Assembly (NCBI GenBank): GCA_963772805.1
Contig: CAVYYU010000003.1
Span: 124,001-188,000 of the forward strand
Direction of reading: 5' to 3'
DNA from: Legionella_A sp963772805
GTDB lineage: Bacteria; Pseudomonadota; Gammaproteobacteria; Legionellales; Legionellaceae
DNA length: 64,000 bases
A program made the position numbers and the translations under genes. Each line of letters opens with the position of its first letter. The stretch's first letter is position 1. This document shows positions 44,181 through 52,592 of the stretch, piece by piece. The notes beneath the pieces were generated by a model. The model was given only the letters and a program-made list of their open reading frames with translations, did not search any database and was not told the DNA's origin.

Positions 44181-44654
44181 TCAGCTCTCATCGTGGTGAG
44201 CTGCCAGGCTTAGCAGCGCGTCTTTTAATGGTAAATAACTGCATTCACTTGCTTGAGCCAGGATATTGTCCCTTGCTTTTGTTGAAATGGGTTTAATGCT
44301 TGTTTTTTTTGCAGGTTTTGCAGCGCTTTCTATGGCTACGGTAACTTTAATTGAACTAAGTTGGTATATGCCTGCCTCGCATCGCAATTTATCGCGTAAT
44401 TCGGGTACACTATAGCGTAGTTGCGATGCCCAAACCTGATCGTGGGTAATTAATACCAGACAGCCTTTATTAAAACTGCCAACATGGCATTGCGTGCGCA
44501 ATGTTTCAGGCAAAAAAAGTGCGAGCTTTGCATTCAGTTCTTCAAGTTGAACAGCTTGCTGGCAGATGGCTTGTAATTTCACATTCAAGCAACGATTGAC
44601 TCGGCGCACGGACACTCCAATAAGGGTATTAGGCAACAATCCTGGTAAGATCAA
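44181..44654 (-). CDS. DUF721/DciA-like protein
   Basis: A 157-residue protein. The N-terminal half (NRCLNVKLQAICQQ, LFLPETLRTQCHVGSF, then LVLITHDQVWASQLRYSVPE) matches the DUF721/DciA fold, the ancestral loader of the DnaB helicase. In Legionella-type genomes a DUF721 gene lies near lpxC-secA, consistent with this position. The tail (AAKPAKKTSIKPISTKARD) is basic. The frame has no ATG; it starts at TTG 44654 with AAGGG 8 bases upstream, a credible ribosome site. Confidence 0.7.
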   Translation of the reverse strand: MILPGLLPNTLIGVSVRRVNRCLNVKLQAICQQAVQLEELNAKLALFLPETLRTQCHVGSFNKGCLVLITHDQVWASQLRYSVPELRDKLRCEAGIYQLSSIKVTVAIESAAKPAKKTSIKPISTKARDNILAQASECSYLPLKDALLSLAAHHDES

Positions 44655-44756
44655 CGGCTTCGCCCTTGGCCATGGTTGTTTCTACAGGATTTTACAATAG
44701 CAAATTAATGTCATCTGCAATATGATATTTAATTAGTAAATAAGTAAGGAATATTA

Positions 44757-45182
44757 ATGATTGATAGCGACATTGTATACCAAGCACGCCTGCATTGGAT
44801 CTTCTTTCTTTGGCCGATCGTGTTGCTATGTTTTGCCATATATATAGGGTATGAATATGAAGAGTTTTATCAACCCTCTCTTTTTATTGCCTTAATAGCA
44901 ATGATTTGGTTATTCATGATGTGGTTGAACTACCAATTTTCTTCATTAATCATCAAAAAAAACCAGGTTATTTTGCGCACCGGGGTTTTGGTACGGCAAA
45001 CCATTGATATCCCTTTAACTAAAATAGAAAGCATTGATATTCGCCAATCAATCTTAGGCAGCATGCTGCAATATGGCTCATTGGTTATTACTGGAACCGG
45101 GGGAACACGTCAAATGGTTAATTATCTCAATAAACCATTAACCTGCCGGCGTTACATAGAACAATTAATGCATGGGAAATAG
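44757..45182 (+). CDS. bacterial PH-domain (bPH2) membrane protein
   Basis: A 141-residue protein with two membrane helices (residues about 13-30 and 40-60) followed by a bPH_2 domain: SSLIIKKNQVILRTGVLVR, then IPLTKIESIDIRQSILGSML and YGSLVITGTGG. This is the YdbS/YdbT-like family; the cellular role is unknown. ATG 44757 follows AAGGA. It is divergent from the DciA-like gene. Confidence 0.85.
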   Translation: MIDSDIVYQARLHWIFFLWPIVLLCFAIYIGYEYEEFYQPSLFIALIAMIWLFMMWLNYQFSSLIIKKNQVILRTGVLVRQTIDIPLTKIESIDIRQSILGSMLQYGSLVITGTGGTRQMVNYLNKPLTCRRYIEQLMHGK

Positions 45183-45464
45183 CAAAGGCTGTGTTTTGTA
45201 TTATTTGAAGAGGTAAGGTAACCAGATGAAAAAAGAAGGAAAGACATAGCCAATGCAATAGTGCTTAGTAACGCTATTTTCTCTTTATGTTTATTTAAAT
45301 AATACAGCGATAATAGGGACAAAATAGAAAATAAAAAGTCAGTTGTTCCTATAAGCGTACTGTGTCGCCAGTAAATAAATCTCACAAAAAAAACTTCAGG
45401 GACATTGCCTAATAAAAAAAATACATTATGAAAGAATCTGGGTTTATGCCAGCGCTGGGCTCAT
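45152..45464 (-). pseudogene. frameshifted small membrane protein remnant
   Basis: From 45385 (GTG) to the stop near 45152 the frame codes 77 residues with two hydrophobic helices (DFLFSILSLLSLYYL and IALLSTIALAMSFLLFSSGY). The same frame remains open upstream with plausible coding (HKPRFFHNVFFLLGNVPEV) to about 45455. The only nearby ATG, at 45464 (MSPAL), is in a frame one base off. This suggests a single-base indel in an older gene of about 105 residues. The 3' end overlaps the bPH2 gene by 31 bases. No family is recognised. Confidence 0.35.
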
Positions 45465-45531
45465 TTTTAGAAAATGAGAGATGTAACATCAACATACTGG
45501 CTAGTGATGTTTCCATGAGAATTTTTTCTTC

Positions 45532-47745
45532 TTAACGTTTTATTTTTGCAGGTGCTATTTTCTTGGTTAAGAAAGCCGTGCAATTTTTTTCATCCAGTGG
45601 ACGACTGAAATAATAACCCTGTACTTGTTTACACTGAAGTGCACGCAATGATTCAACTTGCCCCTGTTTTTCCACGCCCTCTACAATTACAAGAGTTCCT
45701 AAGGTGGATGACATGGCAATAATTGCTGCCACGATCGCTCGATCGTCATCACTTTCAGGAAGACCATCGATGAAACTTTTATCAATTTTAATTTTGTCAA
45801 AGGGAAAAACTTTCAGGTAATTCAAGCTTGCATAGCCTGTACCAAAATCATCCATTGCAAGACTAACCCCTACTTTTTTAAGTTCTAGCATGGTAAGGGC
45901 AATCTCCGCCGTATTATTCAACAGCAGTGTTTCTGTAATCTCAAGCTCTAATAATGACGGTTTGAGATGAGTTTCTTTTAATATGCGCGCAACTAATTTT
46001 ACAAAATTTGGTTGCCTTAATTGTAATCCGGAAATATTCACGGCAACTTGCAGATCAGATTGAACCGTTCGCTGCCAGTGAACAGCTTGCAAGCATGCTG
46101 TTTTTAAAACCCATTCTCCAATTGCTATAATCAATCCAGTTTCCTCAGCAAGCGGAATAAATTCATCCGGCTGAACTAATCCTAAAGTGGGGTGATTCCA
46201 GCGTAGTAGAGCTTCAACGCCATGTGTTTTACCTGATTTAAGTTCAATGACTGGTTGGTAGTGGAGGATCAATTCGTGTCGCTCCAAAGCGGTGCGCAGA
46301 GCCGTAATCATTTTAGCTCGCACGAGTGTGCCTTGAGTGTATTCATTCATATAGAGTTGCACTCTATTGCGCCCCAGATCTTTGGCATAATAGAGTGCTG
46401 CACTGGAATTTTTTAACAAAGTCTCCGCATCCTCCCCATGTTTTGGGTAGAGACTAATCCCCATGCTTGCCGTAATTAAGATTCGATGCTCACTGACTTG
46501 AAAAGGCACCTGCAAAGATTCACACAAGGCATTAGCTCGCTCTAAGATGTTTTCTTCCGTGCTTTGAGACGTCAAAATAATGGCAAATTCATCACCGGCA
46601 AAACGGCAGACTGTGTCTGATTCACGCACGAGGTCTTTTAGTTTTGTGGCAACCATTTTTAGAATCAGATCGCCGATATTATGACCTAGGGTGTCATTTA
46701 TATTTTTAAAACCATCTAAATCAGCTAGAAGTACAGCTACTAATAACCCGCGACGTTTGGCCAAGTATACTGCTTGTTGAACGCGGTCAATGAGCAATAA
46801 TCGATTAGGTAATTCAGTTAAGGTGTCATGCGTTGTCTGGTGTATTAATTGCAGTCCCATCCGTTTGCGTTCTGTGATATCCCTGAAGCTGAAGGCAATG
46901 CCTATTATTTCCTGATCAATAAGCCGAGGTCGGGCAGAAATCTCAATTGTATTCCCATTCAGGAGTATCCATTCTTTGGCTGATTGTGTTTTTGGTGCAA
47001 CACATAATGCCATCATTATGTTGATAAAAAGAGTGGATTTTTCAACTTTAGTTGCCAAGCTTTCAAATACAGATATCACGTTATTTTTGCTGGAAAAAGT
47101 TTCCGATATTCCCCATAATTTCAGAAAATTTTTATTGTAACTTATTGTTTTTTGGTCACCAGATATCGCGAGAATTCCTTCCTGAATTGATTCAAGCGTT
47201 GCTGTTAAATCGGCTGTGCGTATATTGATTAGCCGTTCTAAATTTTCAACATGGCGCTGGACTTCCTGTTTGAGTTGCCATTTTCGTGTAAGCGCTGACG
47301 CTAATTGCAGCACTTCGATGGAATCAAACGGTTTTTTTAAGATTAAAAGATTATCAGAATGACCTAGTTCTTGGATGATTTCATCTCTTGATAGGTCGCT
47401 GTAAGCGGTACAAATGACTATTTGAATATTTGGATCGGCCATCCAGATGTGCTTTATCGTTTCAACGCCATTCCAGCCAGGGGGCATTCGAACATCAACA
47501 AATGCTAGCGCGTAGGGTTTGCCTTCATTCATAGCATTTTTAACGCGTTCTAACGCTTCAGCGCCTTGAAAAGCAGAATCGATGATGTATCCTGGCGAGG
47601 GTTCCTGATGGGTCTTTACTTGATTAAACAAAAGCAATTCCATGTCTTCCATCTCTGTATCAATCGATGGCATCTCAAACACTTTATGGAAGTCGGCATG
47701 GATCGCCTCATTATCATCAACCAGTAATATTCGCTTGGTATTCAT
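45532..47745 (-). CDS. response regulator with GGDEF and EAL domains
   Basis: About 737 residues. The receiver domain (1-150) has the acidic pair in LLVDDNE, phosphoacceptor Asp84 in FVDVRMPPGWNG, and the conserved Lys in LILKKPFD. A PAS-like segment (about 190-290) follows, then GGDEF (about 300-465) with FAGDEFAII, an AGDEF variant compatible with activity, and EAL (about 480-730) with EALLRWNHP, INVSGLQL-like AVNISGLQLRQ, ELEITETLLL and DDFGTGYASLNYLK. It could make or break c-di-GMP under control of the kinase encoded just upstream (stop 47767). GTG 47754 with AAGGA is an alternative start to ATG 47745. Confidence 0.92.
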   Translation of the reverse strand: MNTKRILLVDDNEAIHADFHKVFEMPSIDTEMEDMELLLFNQVKTHQEPSPGYIIDSAFQGAEALERVKNAMNEGKPYALAFVDVRMPPGWNGVETIKHIWMADPNIQIVICTAYSDLSRDEIIQELGHSDNLLILKKPFDSIEVLQLASALTRKWQLKQEVQRHVENLERLINIRTADLTATLESIQEGILAISGDQKTISYNKNFLKLWGISETFSSKNNVISVFESLATKVEKSTLFINIMMALCVAPKTQSAKEWILLNGNTIEISARPRLIDQEIIGIAFSFRDITERKRMGLQLIHQTTHDTLTELPNRLLLIDRVQQAVYLAKRRGLLVAVLLADLDGFKNINDTLGHNIGDLILKMVATKLKDLVRESDTVCRFAGDEFAIILTSQSTEENILERANALCESLQVPFQVSEHRILITASMGISLYPKHGEDAETLLKNSSAALYYAKDLGRNRVQLYMNEYTQGTLVRAKMITALRTALERHELILHYQPVIELKSGKTHGVEALLRWNHPTLGLVQPDEFIPLAEETGLIIAIGEWVLKTACLQAVHWQRTVQSDLQVAVNISGLQLRQPNFVKLVARILKETHLKPSLLELEITETLLLNNTAEIALTMLELKKVGVSLAMDDFGTGYASLNYLKVFPFDKIKIDKSFIDGLPESDDDRAIVAAIIAMSSTLGTLVIVEGVEKQGQVESLRALQCKQVQGYYFSRPLDEKNCTAFLTKKIAPAKIKR

Positions 47746-47766
47746 GTTAATCACCGTTTCTTCCTT

Positions 47767-49266
47767 CTATTTTCGGAAGGGCTTGCCGAAGGCAGTCCTT
47801 GAGATAGATGGATCTTGGTCCGTGTTGCTGATTGGCAAGGTTAGCGAAAATGTAGAACCGCAATCCTGCCCAAGACTCGTAACTTTAATGTGACCACGAA
47901 TGTCCTTAACGGCCAGCGCACTGGCATGTAATCCAAAACCATGACCCTCTTTTTTGGTAGTAAACCCAAATGCAAAAATTCGATCGATATTTTCAGGCGC
48001 AATACCCATGCCATTGTCGATTACTAAAAGCTCTATTTCTTGTGGTTTATTTCTAATAACAACGTCTATTTTTTTTTGTCGGTCACCAGGGTTCATTGAA
48101 ACAGCCCCTTTGGCATTTCGTATCAGATTAATTATAATATGCAATACTTTAGATCGATCAGTAAAAATCGATGGCACCAAGTCAAAATGTTTATTGATAA
48201 TAATGTCCGTGCTGAAATCCAATTCGTCTGTCATTTGCAACGCTGTTTCAACGATTTCAGGGATAGATATTTCTTCTAAAGGGCCAGACACACCACTAAT
48301 ATTATTTTGCATAGCAACTATTTCTTTAATATAATTCAAATTAACACTAATATTCTGTATTTCAATTGATTTTTTATCGTGCTCTTTTGATATAGTATCA
48401 ACCAATTTCACTAGATAATTAGGGATTAATTTTCCTTTTTCATCTTGTGTAATAAATAGGCCTGCTTCATCAATATGTGCTTTAAGCATCGTGCTTACTT
48501 TAAATAATTTTTCATAATAGGGCTGGGACATACTTGCCTTCAACACTTCGATGGACAGGTTGGCGCTGTTTAATATATTGCCAATGTTATGTAAGATTGA
48601 TGTGGCTACTTCGGACATTCCGGCTTTTCGTGACATTGACAGTAACTGTTTATGTGCTTCCTCTAAATTCAGTTCCTGTTGTTTTTGCTCGGTTATGTCG
48701 ATGATAATACCGCTTATATACCGAGCACCTTCCCCTGATTTTTCAGATTCGCCCATGGCACGGCCCTTCACATAATGCCAATAATACTTGCCGTCTTCTT
48801 TGTGTTTAAATTTTAATTCTAATGAGAAGCCAATCCCATCTGAGAAGGCTCGCTCAATTACCTCTGCTAATTTCGGCCTGAAATCTTTGTGGATTTGATG
48901 GATGATATCGATTAATTTTGGAGCGCCATGATTTGGATTGAATCCAGTTAAACGATACATTTCTTTTGACCAGCTTAAAGCTCTATCTTCACGCTCAATA
49001 CGCCAATAACCTATGCGAGCAATTTCCTGCGCTTCTTCGAGTTTTTCATTCAGTTCCATCTGTTCGCGAGATGATAAATCCATTGAACGTTCGAGCAGAT
49101 ACATATCTTGATCATGGCTACTGAAGGTTCTGCTCACGCGCGACAAAAAATCAAACCACTTAACCCTTATAGCAGGCGGTATATCATCCAGGTCTATTTT
49201 CGATCGTTTAAGCTGCCTTAATAGGAGCTCATGCAAATTTTTATTATTGTCATCCACATCAGGCAT
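47767..49266 (-). CDS. PAS-domain sensor histidine kinase
   Basis: A 499-residue soluble kinase. An N-terminal helix (residues 1-80) precedes a PAS fold with PAC (about 85-195: ARIGYWRIEREDRALSWSKE, MGLELKFKHKEDGKYYWHYV-like). The H-box is the non-classical SILHNIGNILNSANLS (His about 225), and the ATPase domain has IINLIRNAKGAVS, DNGMGIAPENIDRIFAFGFT and GHGFGLHASAL. There is no membrane helix, so it senses a cytoplasmic signal, perhaps through the FIST protein. Its start overlaps the FIST stop by 8 bases, and the REC-GGDEF-EAL gene follows 21 bases later. Confidence 0.93.
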   Translation of the reverse strand: MPDVDDNNKNLHELLLRQLKRSKIDLDDIPPAIRVKWFDFLSRVSRTFSSHDQDMYLLERSMDLSSREQMELNEKLEEAQEIARIGYWRIEREDRALSWSKEMYRLTGFNPNHGAPKLIDIIHQIHKDFRPKLAEVIERAFSDGIGFSLELKFKHKEDGKYYWHYVKGRAMGESEKSGEGARYISGIIIDITEQKQQELNLEEAHKQLLSMSRKAGMSEVATSILHNIGNILNSANLSIEVLKASMSQPYYEKLFKVSTMLKAHIDEAGLFITQDEKGKLIPNYLVKLVDTISKEHDKKSIEIQNISVNLNYIKEIVAMQNNISGVSGPLEEISIPEIVETALQMTDELDFSTDIIINKHFDLVPSIFTDRSKVLHIIINLIRNAKGAVSMNPGDRQKKIDVVIRNKPQEIELLVIDNGMGIAPENIDRIFAFGFTTKKEGHGFGLHASALAVKDIRGHIKVTSLGQDCGSTFSLTLPISNTDQDPSISRTAFGKPFRK

Positions 49267-50407
49267 CCTCTCTAATGCTAGTCAGCGTCATCGTCTGGTT
49301 GTGCAAGTCACAAGAACCATTGGTGTAGGGAGAAATCTCCCCATATGAATAAAATCCCACTTGTTGCGTACCTTTTGGAAAAGCCGCCAGCGTTAACTCT
49401 GTTTCCTCTTCTGTGCGTTCACCAAGCAATAATCGACGACCAACACAACTGATGGCAATGAGTAAACAGGGGCTAGCATTTGGTTGTAAAGGTGTCTGCG
49501 CTTTTAACGTTATTTGACTTGCTTCACTGGCAGCGCCAATTAAACGGTCAAAATTGGCACGCATCAGCCGAGCTAAATAGCCTACAGGCATATCGCCCGC
49601 AAAAATCAATGATTTTTCTTTCTCATCCACACCGAGAATAGTTCGAACTAGTTGTTTTGAATCAAGCGAGTCTTCCCTGATTGCCAATGGAAATAGTAAG
49701 CCAGTTGCTGGAAGACCACTTGCCTTATCGCCAAGGTATTCTTTATAAATGGTTAAGGCCGGTTTGTTGTCTAATTCATATAAAACATTATGCTTTGAGC
49801 GTGTTATCCGTCGTTCCACACCAAAAATATCCCACCCGCCGCGTGAGCCATGATTGATTTGTATGTGGTCACCATAAAACCCTAGAGCGACGACATGATC
49901 CATCATGATTTTTCCGTTGTATACTACCCATGTTTGGTTAAATTTACTGCCATCTCCCGCGAGGCCGCCCGTAATAATTACGTCGTTATCAATGGTGTTC
50001 AGCCCCCTAACAAGCTCCGATCCATTCACTTTTAAACCGTCGGATAGAACAAATATGCTGCGTAGTTTGGCCTGGTCGAGATCATTTGCCAGATCTTTGC
50101 CCACTTGGAAGGAGCTATCTCCTGAGTCTATTTTTTTTGCAGTTGTTTTAAGATGGGTTTTTTCAAATTTGATGACCGCCACGGACAAACTGTGATCCGA
50201 GATATCAGCACCTGCAATTTCACCCGCAGTGGAACAACCTATAATTTTAGATTTTGAATAAAAGTTTGAAAGCGCCATAATTGGCTCTGGTTCGTTGATG
50301 AACTCCGGCGCTGCAAAAATCAGGACGAGCGTGCTCTCAGAATCTATCGCTGGAAATTTTTTAACAGACCAGTTACCACCACTAAATTGGAAGGTGTGTA
50401 ATTGCAT
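49259..50407 (-). CDS. FIST N/C domain sensor protein
   Basis: A 382-residue protein. The FIST N domain (about 25-215) shows LVLIFAAPEF, SKIIGCSTAGEIAG, LVRGLNTIDNDVIITGGLAG and FNQTWVVYNGK. The FIST C domain (about 220-365) ends with FYSYGEISPY. FIST proteins are proposed small-ligand sensors that partner with histidine kinases. Here it is the first gene of a three-gene operon with a PAS kinase and a REC-GGDEF-EAL regulator, which makes a ligand-to-c-di-GMP pathway likely. ATG 50407; it is divergent from another kinase gene that starts at 50523. Confidence 0.92.
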   Translation of the reverse strand: MQLHTFQFSGGNWSVKKFPAIDSESTLVLIFAAPEFINEPEPIMALSNFYSKSKIIGCSTAGEIAGADISDHSLSVAVIKFEKTHLKTTAKKIDSGDSSFQVGKDLANDLDQAKLRSIFVLSDGLKVNGSELVRGLNTIDNDVIITGGLAGDGSKFNQTWVVYNGKIMMDHVVALGFYGDHIQINHGSRGGWDIFGVERRITRSKHNVLYELDNKPALTIYKEYLGDKASGLPATGLLFPLAIREDSLDSKQLVRTILGVDEKEKSLIFAGDMPVGYLARLMRANFDRLIGAASEASQITLKAQTPLQPNASPCLLIAISCVGRRLLLGERTEEETELTLAAFPKGTQQVGFYSYGEISPYTNGSCDLHNQTMTLTSIREDA

Positions 50408-50522
50408 TCGACACGTCCTGTGTTAAATTGTTTATTAGTTTAAGTCTAGCATAGTTTAAAATTTCGTTAGTTTGTTAAAATTACAATGCAGGGGCAGAGC
50501 CGTTGGATGAAGGAGAGCTACA

Positions 50523-51156
50523 TTGACAGATAACGAAGGTGCACCCGCCATTCTGCATGAGGAATATCAGATTCTTGAACGAGTCAATATTGGTTTTGTT
50601 TCAATTGATGATGAAGGCCACGTAATTTACTGGAATCTGTGTGCGACCACATTATTCGGCTGGACGAAAGACGAGGTGATAGGCACCTGTTTGTCCGAAT
50701 TTTTTATACCTTTGGAGCATCGTAAAGTCTATCTGGCTGCAATGGAGCGTATGCGCACAGATGGAGAAGAACCTGGCTTGTATGAAACTATTGCACTTCA
50801 CCGTACCAAGGGAAGGATTCCTGTAGAGTTTAATATTTTCAAAATGCAATTAAACGATCATTATACCTTGCATGCTGTTATACGTGACTTAAGTGCGCGT
50901 AAAAAAGCAGAGGAAGGCTCAAATATAATATTCGAAGCGATACCCGACGCTACGATCATGGTCAATCAGCAAGGACAAATTGTTTATTTGAATTCACAAA
51001 CAGGAAAATTATTTGGCTATCAAAAAGATGAGTTAATAGGGCAGCCTGTTGAAATACTGATTCCCGAACCCTATAAAAGCCGGCACCCAGAGCATGTAAA
51101 AAATTACTTTATTAGTCCTGATGTTCGGCCGATGGGGGTTGGTCTGGAACTCTATG
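50523..51156 (+). pseudogene. PAS-PAS histidine kinase, 5' part (disrupted by IS)
   Basis: First 211 codons plus one base of a kinase gene. PAS 1 (about 13-125: ERVNIGFVSIDDEGHVIYWN, GWTKDEVIG, HRTKGRIPVEFNIF) and part of PAS 2 (about 135-211: IIFEAIPDATIMVNQQGQIV, GYQKDELIGQPVEILIP). It initiates at TTG 50523 with an excellent AAGGAG 7 bases upstream and no in-frame ATG nearby. The IS interrupts PAS 2 after GVGLELY; joining to 52593 restores LELYAQGKNKAIFPVEIS, a normal PAS/PAC sequence. The full gene would code 533 residues. This fragment alone lacks the kinase core. Confidence 0.87.
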
Positions 51157-51234
51157 TATAGTGGGTCAAGAAATTCAGACCACTAAAGCAGGGTAATTAA
51201 GATATAATCCTCGCTCATAAACAAGGTTACAATA

Positions 51235-51528
51235 ATGAGCGAAAAGCGTAAAAAATACACTCCAGCAGAAAAGGCGAAAATTGCGCTGGAGGCGATTAAA
51301 GCCGAACTAACATTAGCACAAATTAGCTCAAAATATGGAGCCCATGCGACTCAAATTAATGCATGGAAAAAACAAGCGTTGGCGCTGTTTCCGGATTTAT
51401 TTAGTGATAAGAACAAATCGGAGACTACTGATTATGAAAACCAACTTGGTGAATTATATGAACAAATTGGCCGTTTAAAAGTAGAAAATGATTTTCTAAA
51501 AAAAAAGTCTGAGGTGTTCAGTGGATGA
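51235..51528 (+). CDS. IS3-family transposase OrfA (second IS)
   Basis: 97 residues with an HTH_Tnp_1 domain (KKYTPAEKAKIALEAIKAE, LTLAQISSKYGAHATQINAW) and a coiled helix YENQLGELYEQIGRLKVEND. ATG 51235. The 3' end contains a run of nine A (51498-51506) and overlaps orfB by 8 bases. Unlike the first IS, orfB is in the +1 frame here, so the usual -1 slippage would not join them. Confidence 0.9.
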   Translation: MSEKRKKYTPAEKAKIALEAIKAELTLAQISSKYGAHATQINAWKKQALALFPDLFSDKNKSETTDYENQLGELYEQIGRLKVENDFLKKKSEVFSG

Positions 51529-52357
51529 TCGACTCGGCTGGATTGAAACCCGTCATCCCTTGTTATCGGTGCGCCAACAGTGCGAAATACTGGATCTAAG
51601 CCGTTCCAGTGTTTATTATGCACCACGGCCCAAAGTGTTCAGCGATGAGCAGCTGGCATTGCTACGCTTGGTCGATGAAATTTACACGAAATACCCGTTT
51701 TTTGGTACAAGGCAAATGAGCGATTATATTTCCTTGCATAATCAGCCATGTAAACGCCATGAGACACGATGGGCCTACGAGCACATGGGGTTACACTCAC
51801 TTGCACCAGGCCCGCATACGAGTAAACCGCACCCGGAGCATAAGGTATATCCATATCTGTTACATGACGTCGAGATTGTACGACCATGTCAGGTTTTCAG
51901 CACGGATATAACCTACATTCGGCTGAAACACGGGTTTGTGTATTTAATCGCCGTCATAGACTGGTACAGCCGTTTTGTGCTGGATTGGCAGCTCAGCATC
52001 AATATGGAGGCTGATTTTTGTGTGGAAACGCTTGAGCGAGTATTGGCTCACTCACGTTGTGATATATTTAACACCGATCAGGGGTCGCAGTTTACAAGCA
52101 AGGATTTCACTGATGTTCTTAAAAAGCATCAGATTGATATCAGCATGGACGGTAAAGGCCGCTGGGCAGACAATATTTTTGTTGAACGTCTATGGCGCTC
52201 AACAAAGTATGAATGCATATACCTACAGGAGTGGGAAAACGTAGTCTCAGTAAGGGATGCGATAAGAGAATACTACCGTTTTTATAATTACGAAAGACCG
52301 CACCAAAGTCTTAACGGGCGAACACCCAGCGAGATTCATAGAAAAATATTACACTAA
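51521..52357 (+). CDS. IS3-family transposase OrfB (second IS)
   Basis: 278 residues with an rve integrase domain. The DDE residues are Asp in FSTDITYIRLKHG, Asp in IFNTDQGSQFTS and Glu in NIFVERLWRSTKYE. The N-terminal part (HPLLSVRQQCEILDLSRSSV) is typical of IS3 subgroup OrfB. It starts at GTG 51521 with GAGG 6-9 bases upstream, so independent initiation is plausible. No internal stop is seen. Confidence 0.92.
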   Translation: MDDRLGWIETRHPLLSVRQQCEILDLSRSSVYYAPRPKVFSDEQLALLRLVDEIYTKYPFFGTRQMSDYISLHNQPCKRHETRWAYEHMGLHSLAPGPHTSKPHPEHKVYPYLLHDVEIVRPCQVFSTDITYIRLKHGFVYLIAVIDWYSRFVLDWQLSINMEADFCVETLERVLAHSRCDIFNTDQGSQFTSKDFTDVLKKHQIDISMDGKGRWADNIFVERLWRSTKYECIYLQEWENVVSVRDAIREYYRFYNYERPHQSLNGRTPSEIHRKILH

Positions 52358-52429
52358 ATGGTGCGCTATCGCGCCGTTGTGTGTAATGGGGCTCTGCCCC
52401 AAACCCCAGGATATTTGAAGACGTGATTC

Positions 52430-52480
52430 GAATAAACAGGGTGTAGGATTCGGGCAACAAAAGCTGCCCGGAATCACGTC
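52430..52480. repeat. nested inverted repeats in the non-coding tail of the second IS
   Basis: Outer arms GACGTGATTC (52430-52439) and GAATCACGTC (52471-52480) are perfect. An inner stem CGGGCA/TGCCCG (52451-52470) is extended by GATTC/GAATC. The tail 52358-52537 has no ORF and also contains a GGGGC/GCCCC stem near 52388. Confidence 0.7.
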
Positions 52481-52592
52481 ACGGTCATCGCCGTCCCCGG
52501 CTGTGCCGTGGCTTAATGATAATAGAAATTGAGCGAGAAATTATATCTTAACTTTTTGTTAAAATGGTCTAGATTTTGCGCCCGCTATAATG

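Larger units (their letters stand above)
51157..52589 (+). mobile_element. second IS3-family insertion sequence (1433 bp)
   Basis: The left end begins TATAGTGGGTCAAGAAAT and the right end, read inward, begins TATAGCGGGCGCAAAAT. Similarity extends about 50 bases to TTAAGATATAAT on both sides. A 3-bp target duplication ATG flanks it (51154-51156 and 52590-52592). It carries orfA and orfB on the + strand, then an unusual 232-base non-coding tail before the right end. Excising it rebuilds the host frame exactly. It is not the same element as the one at 8779-9977: ends, ORF sequences and frame relation differ. Confidence 0.92.
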
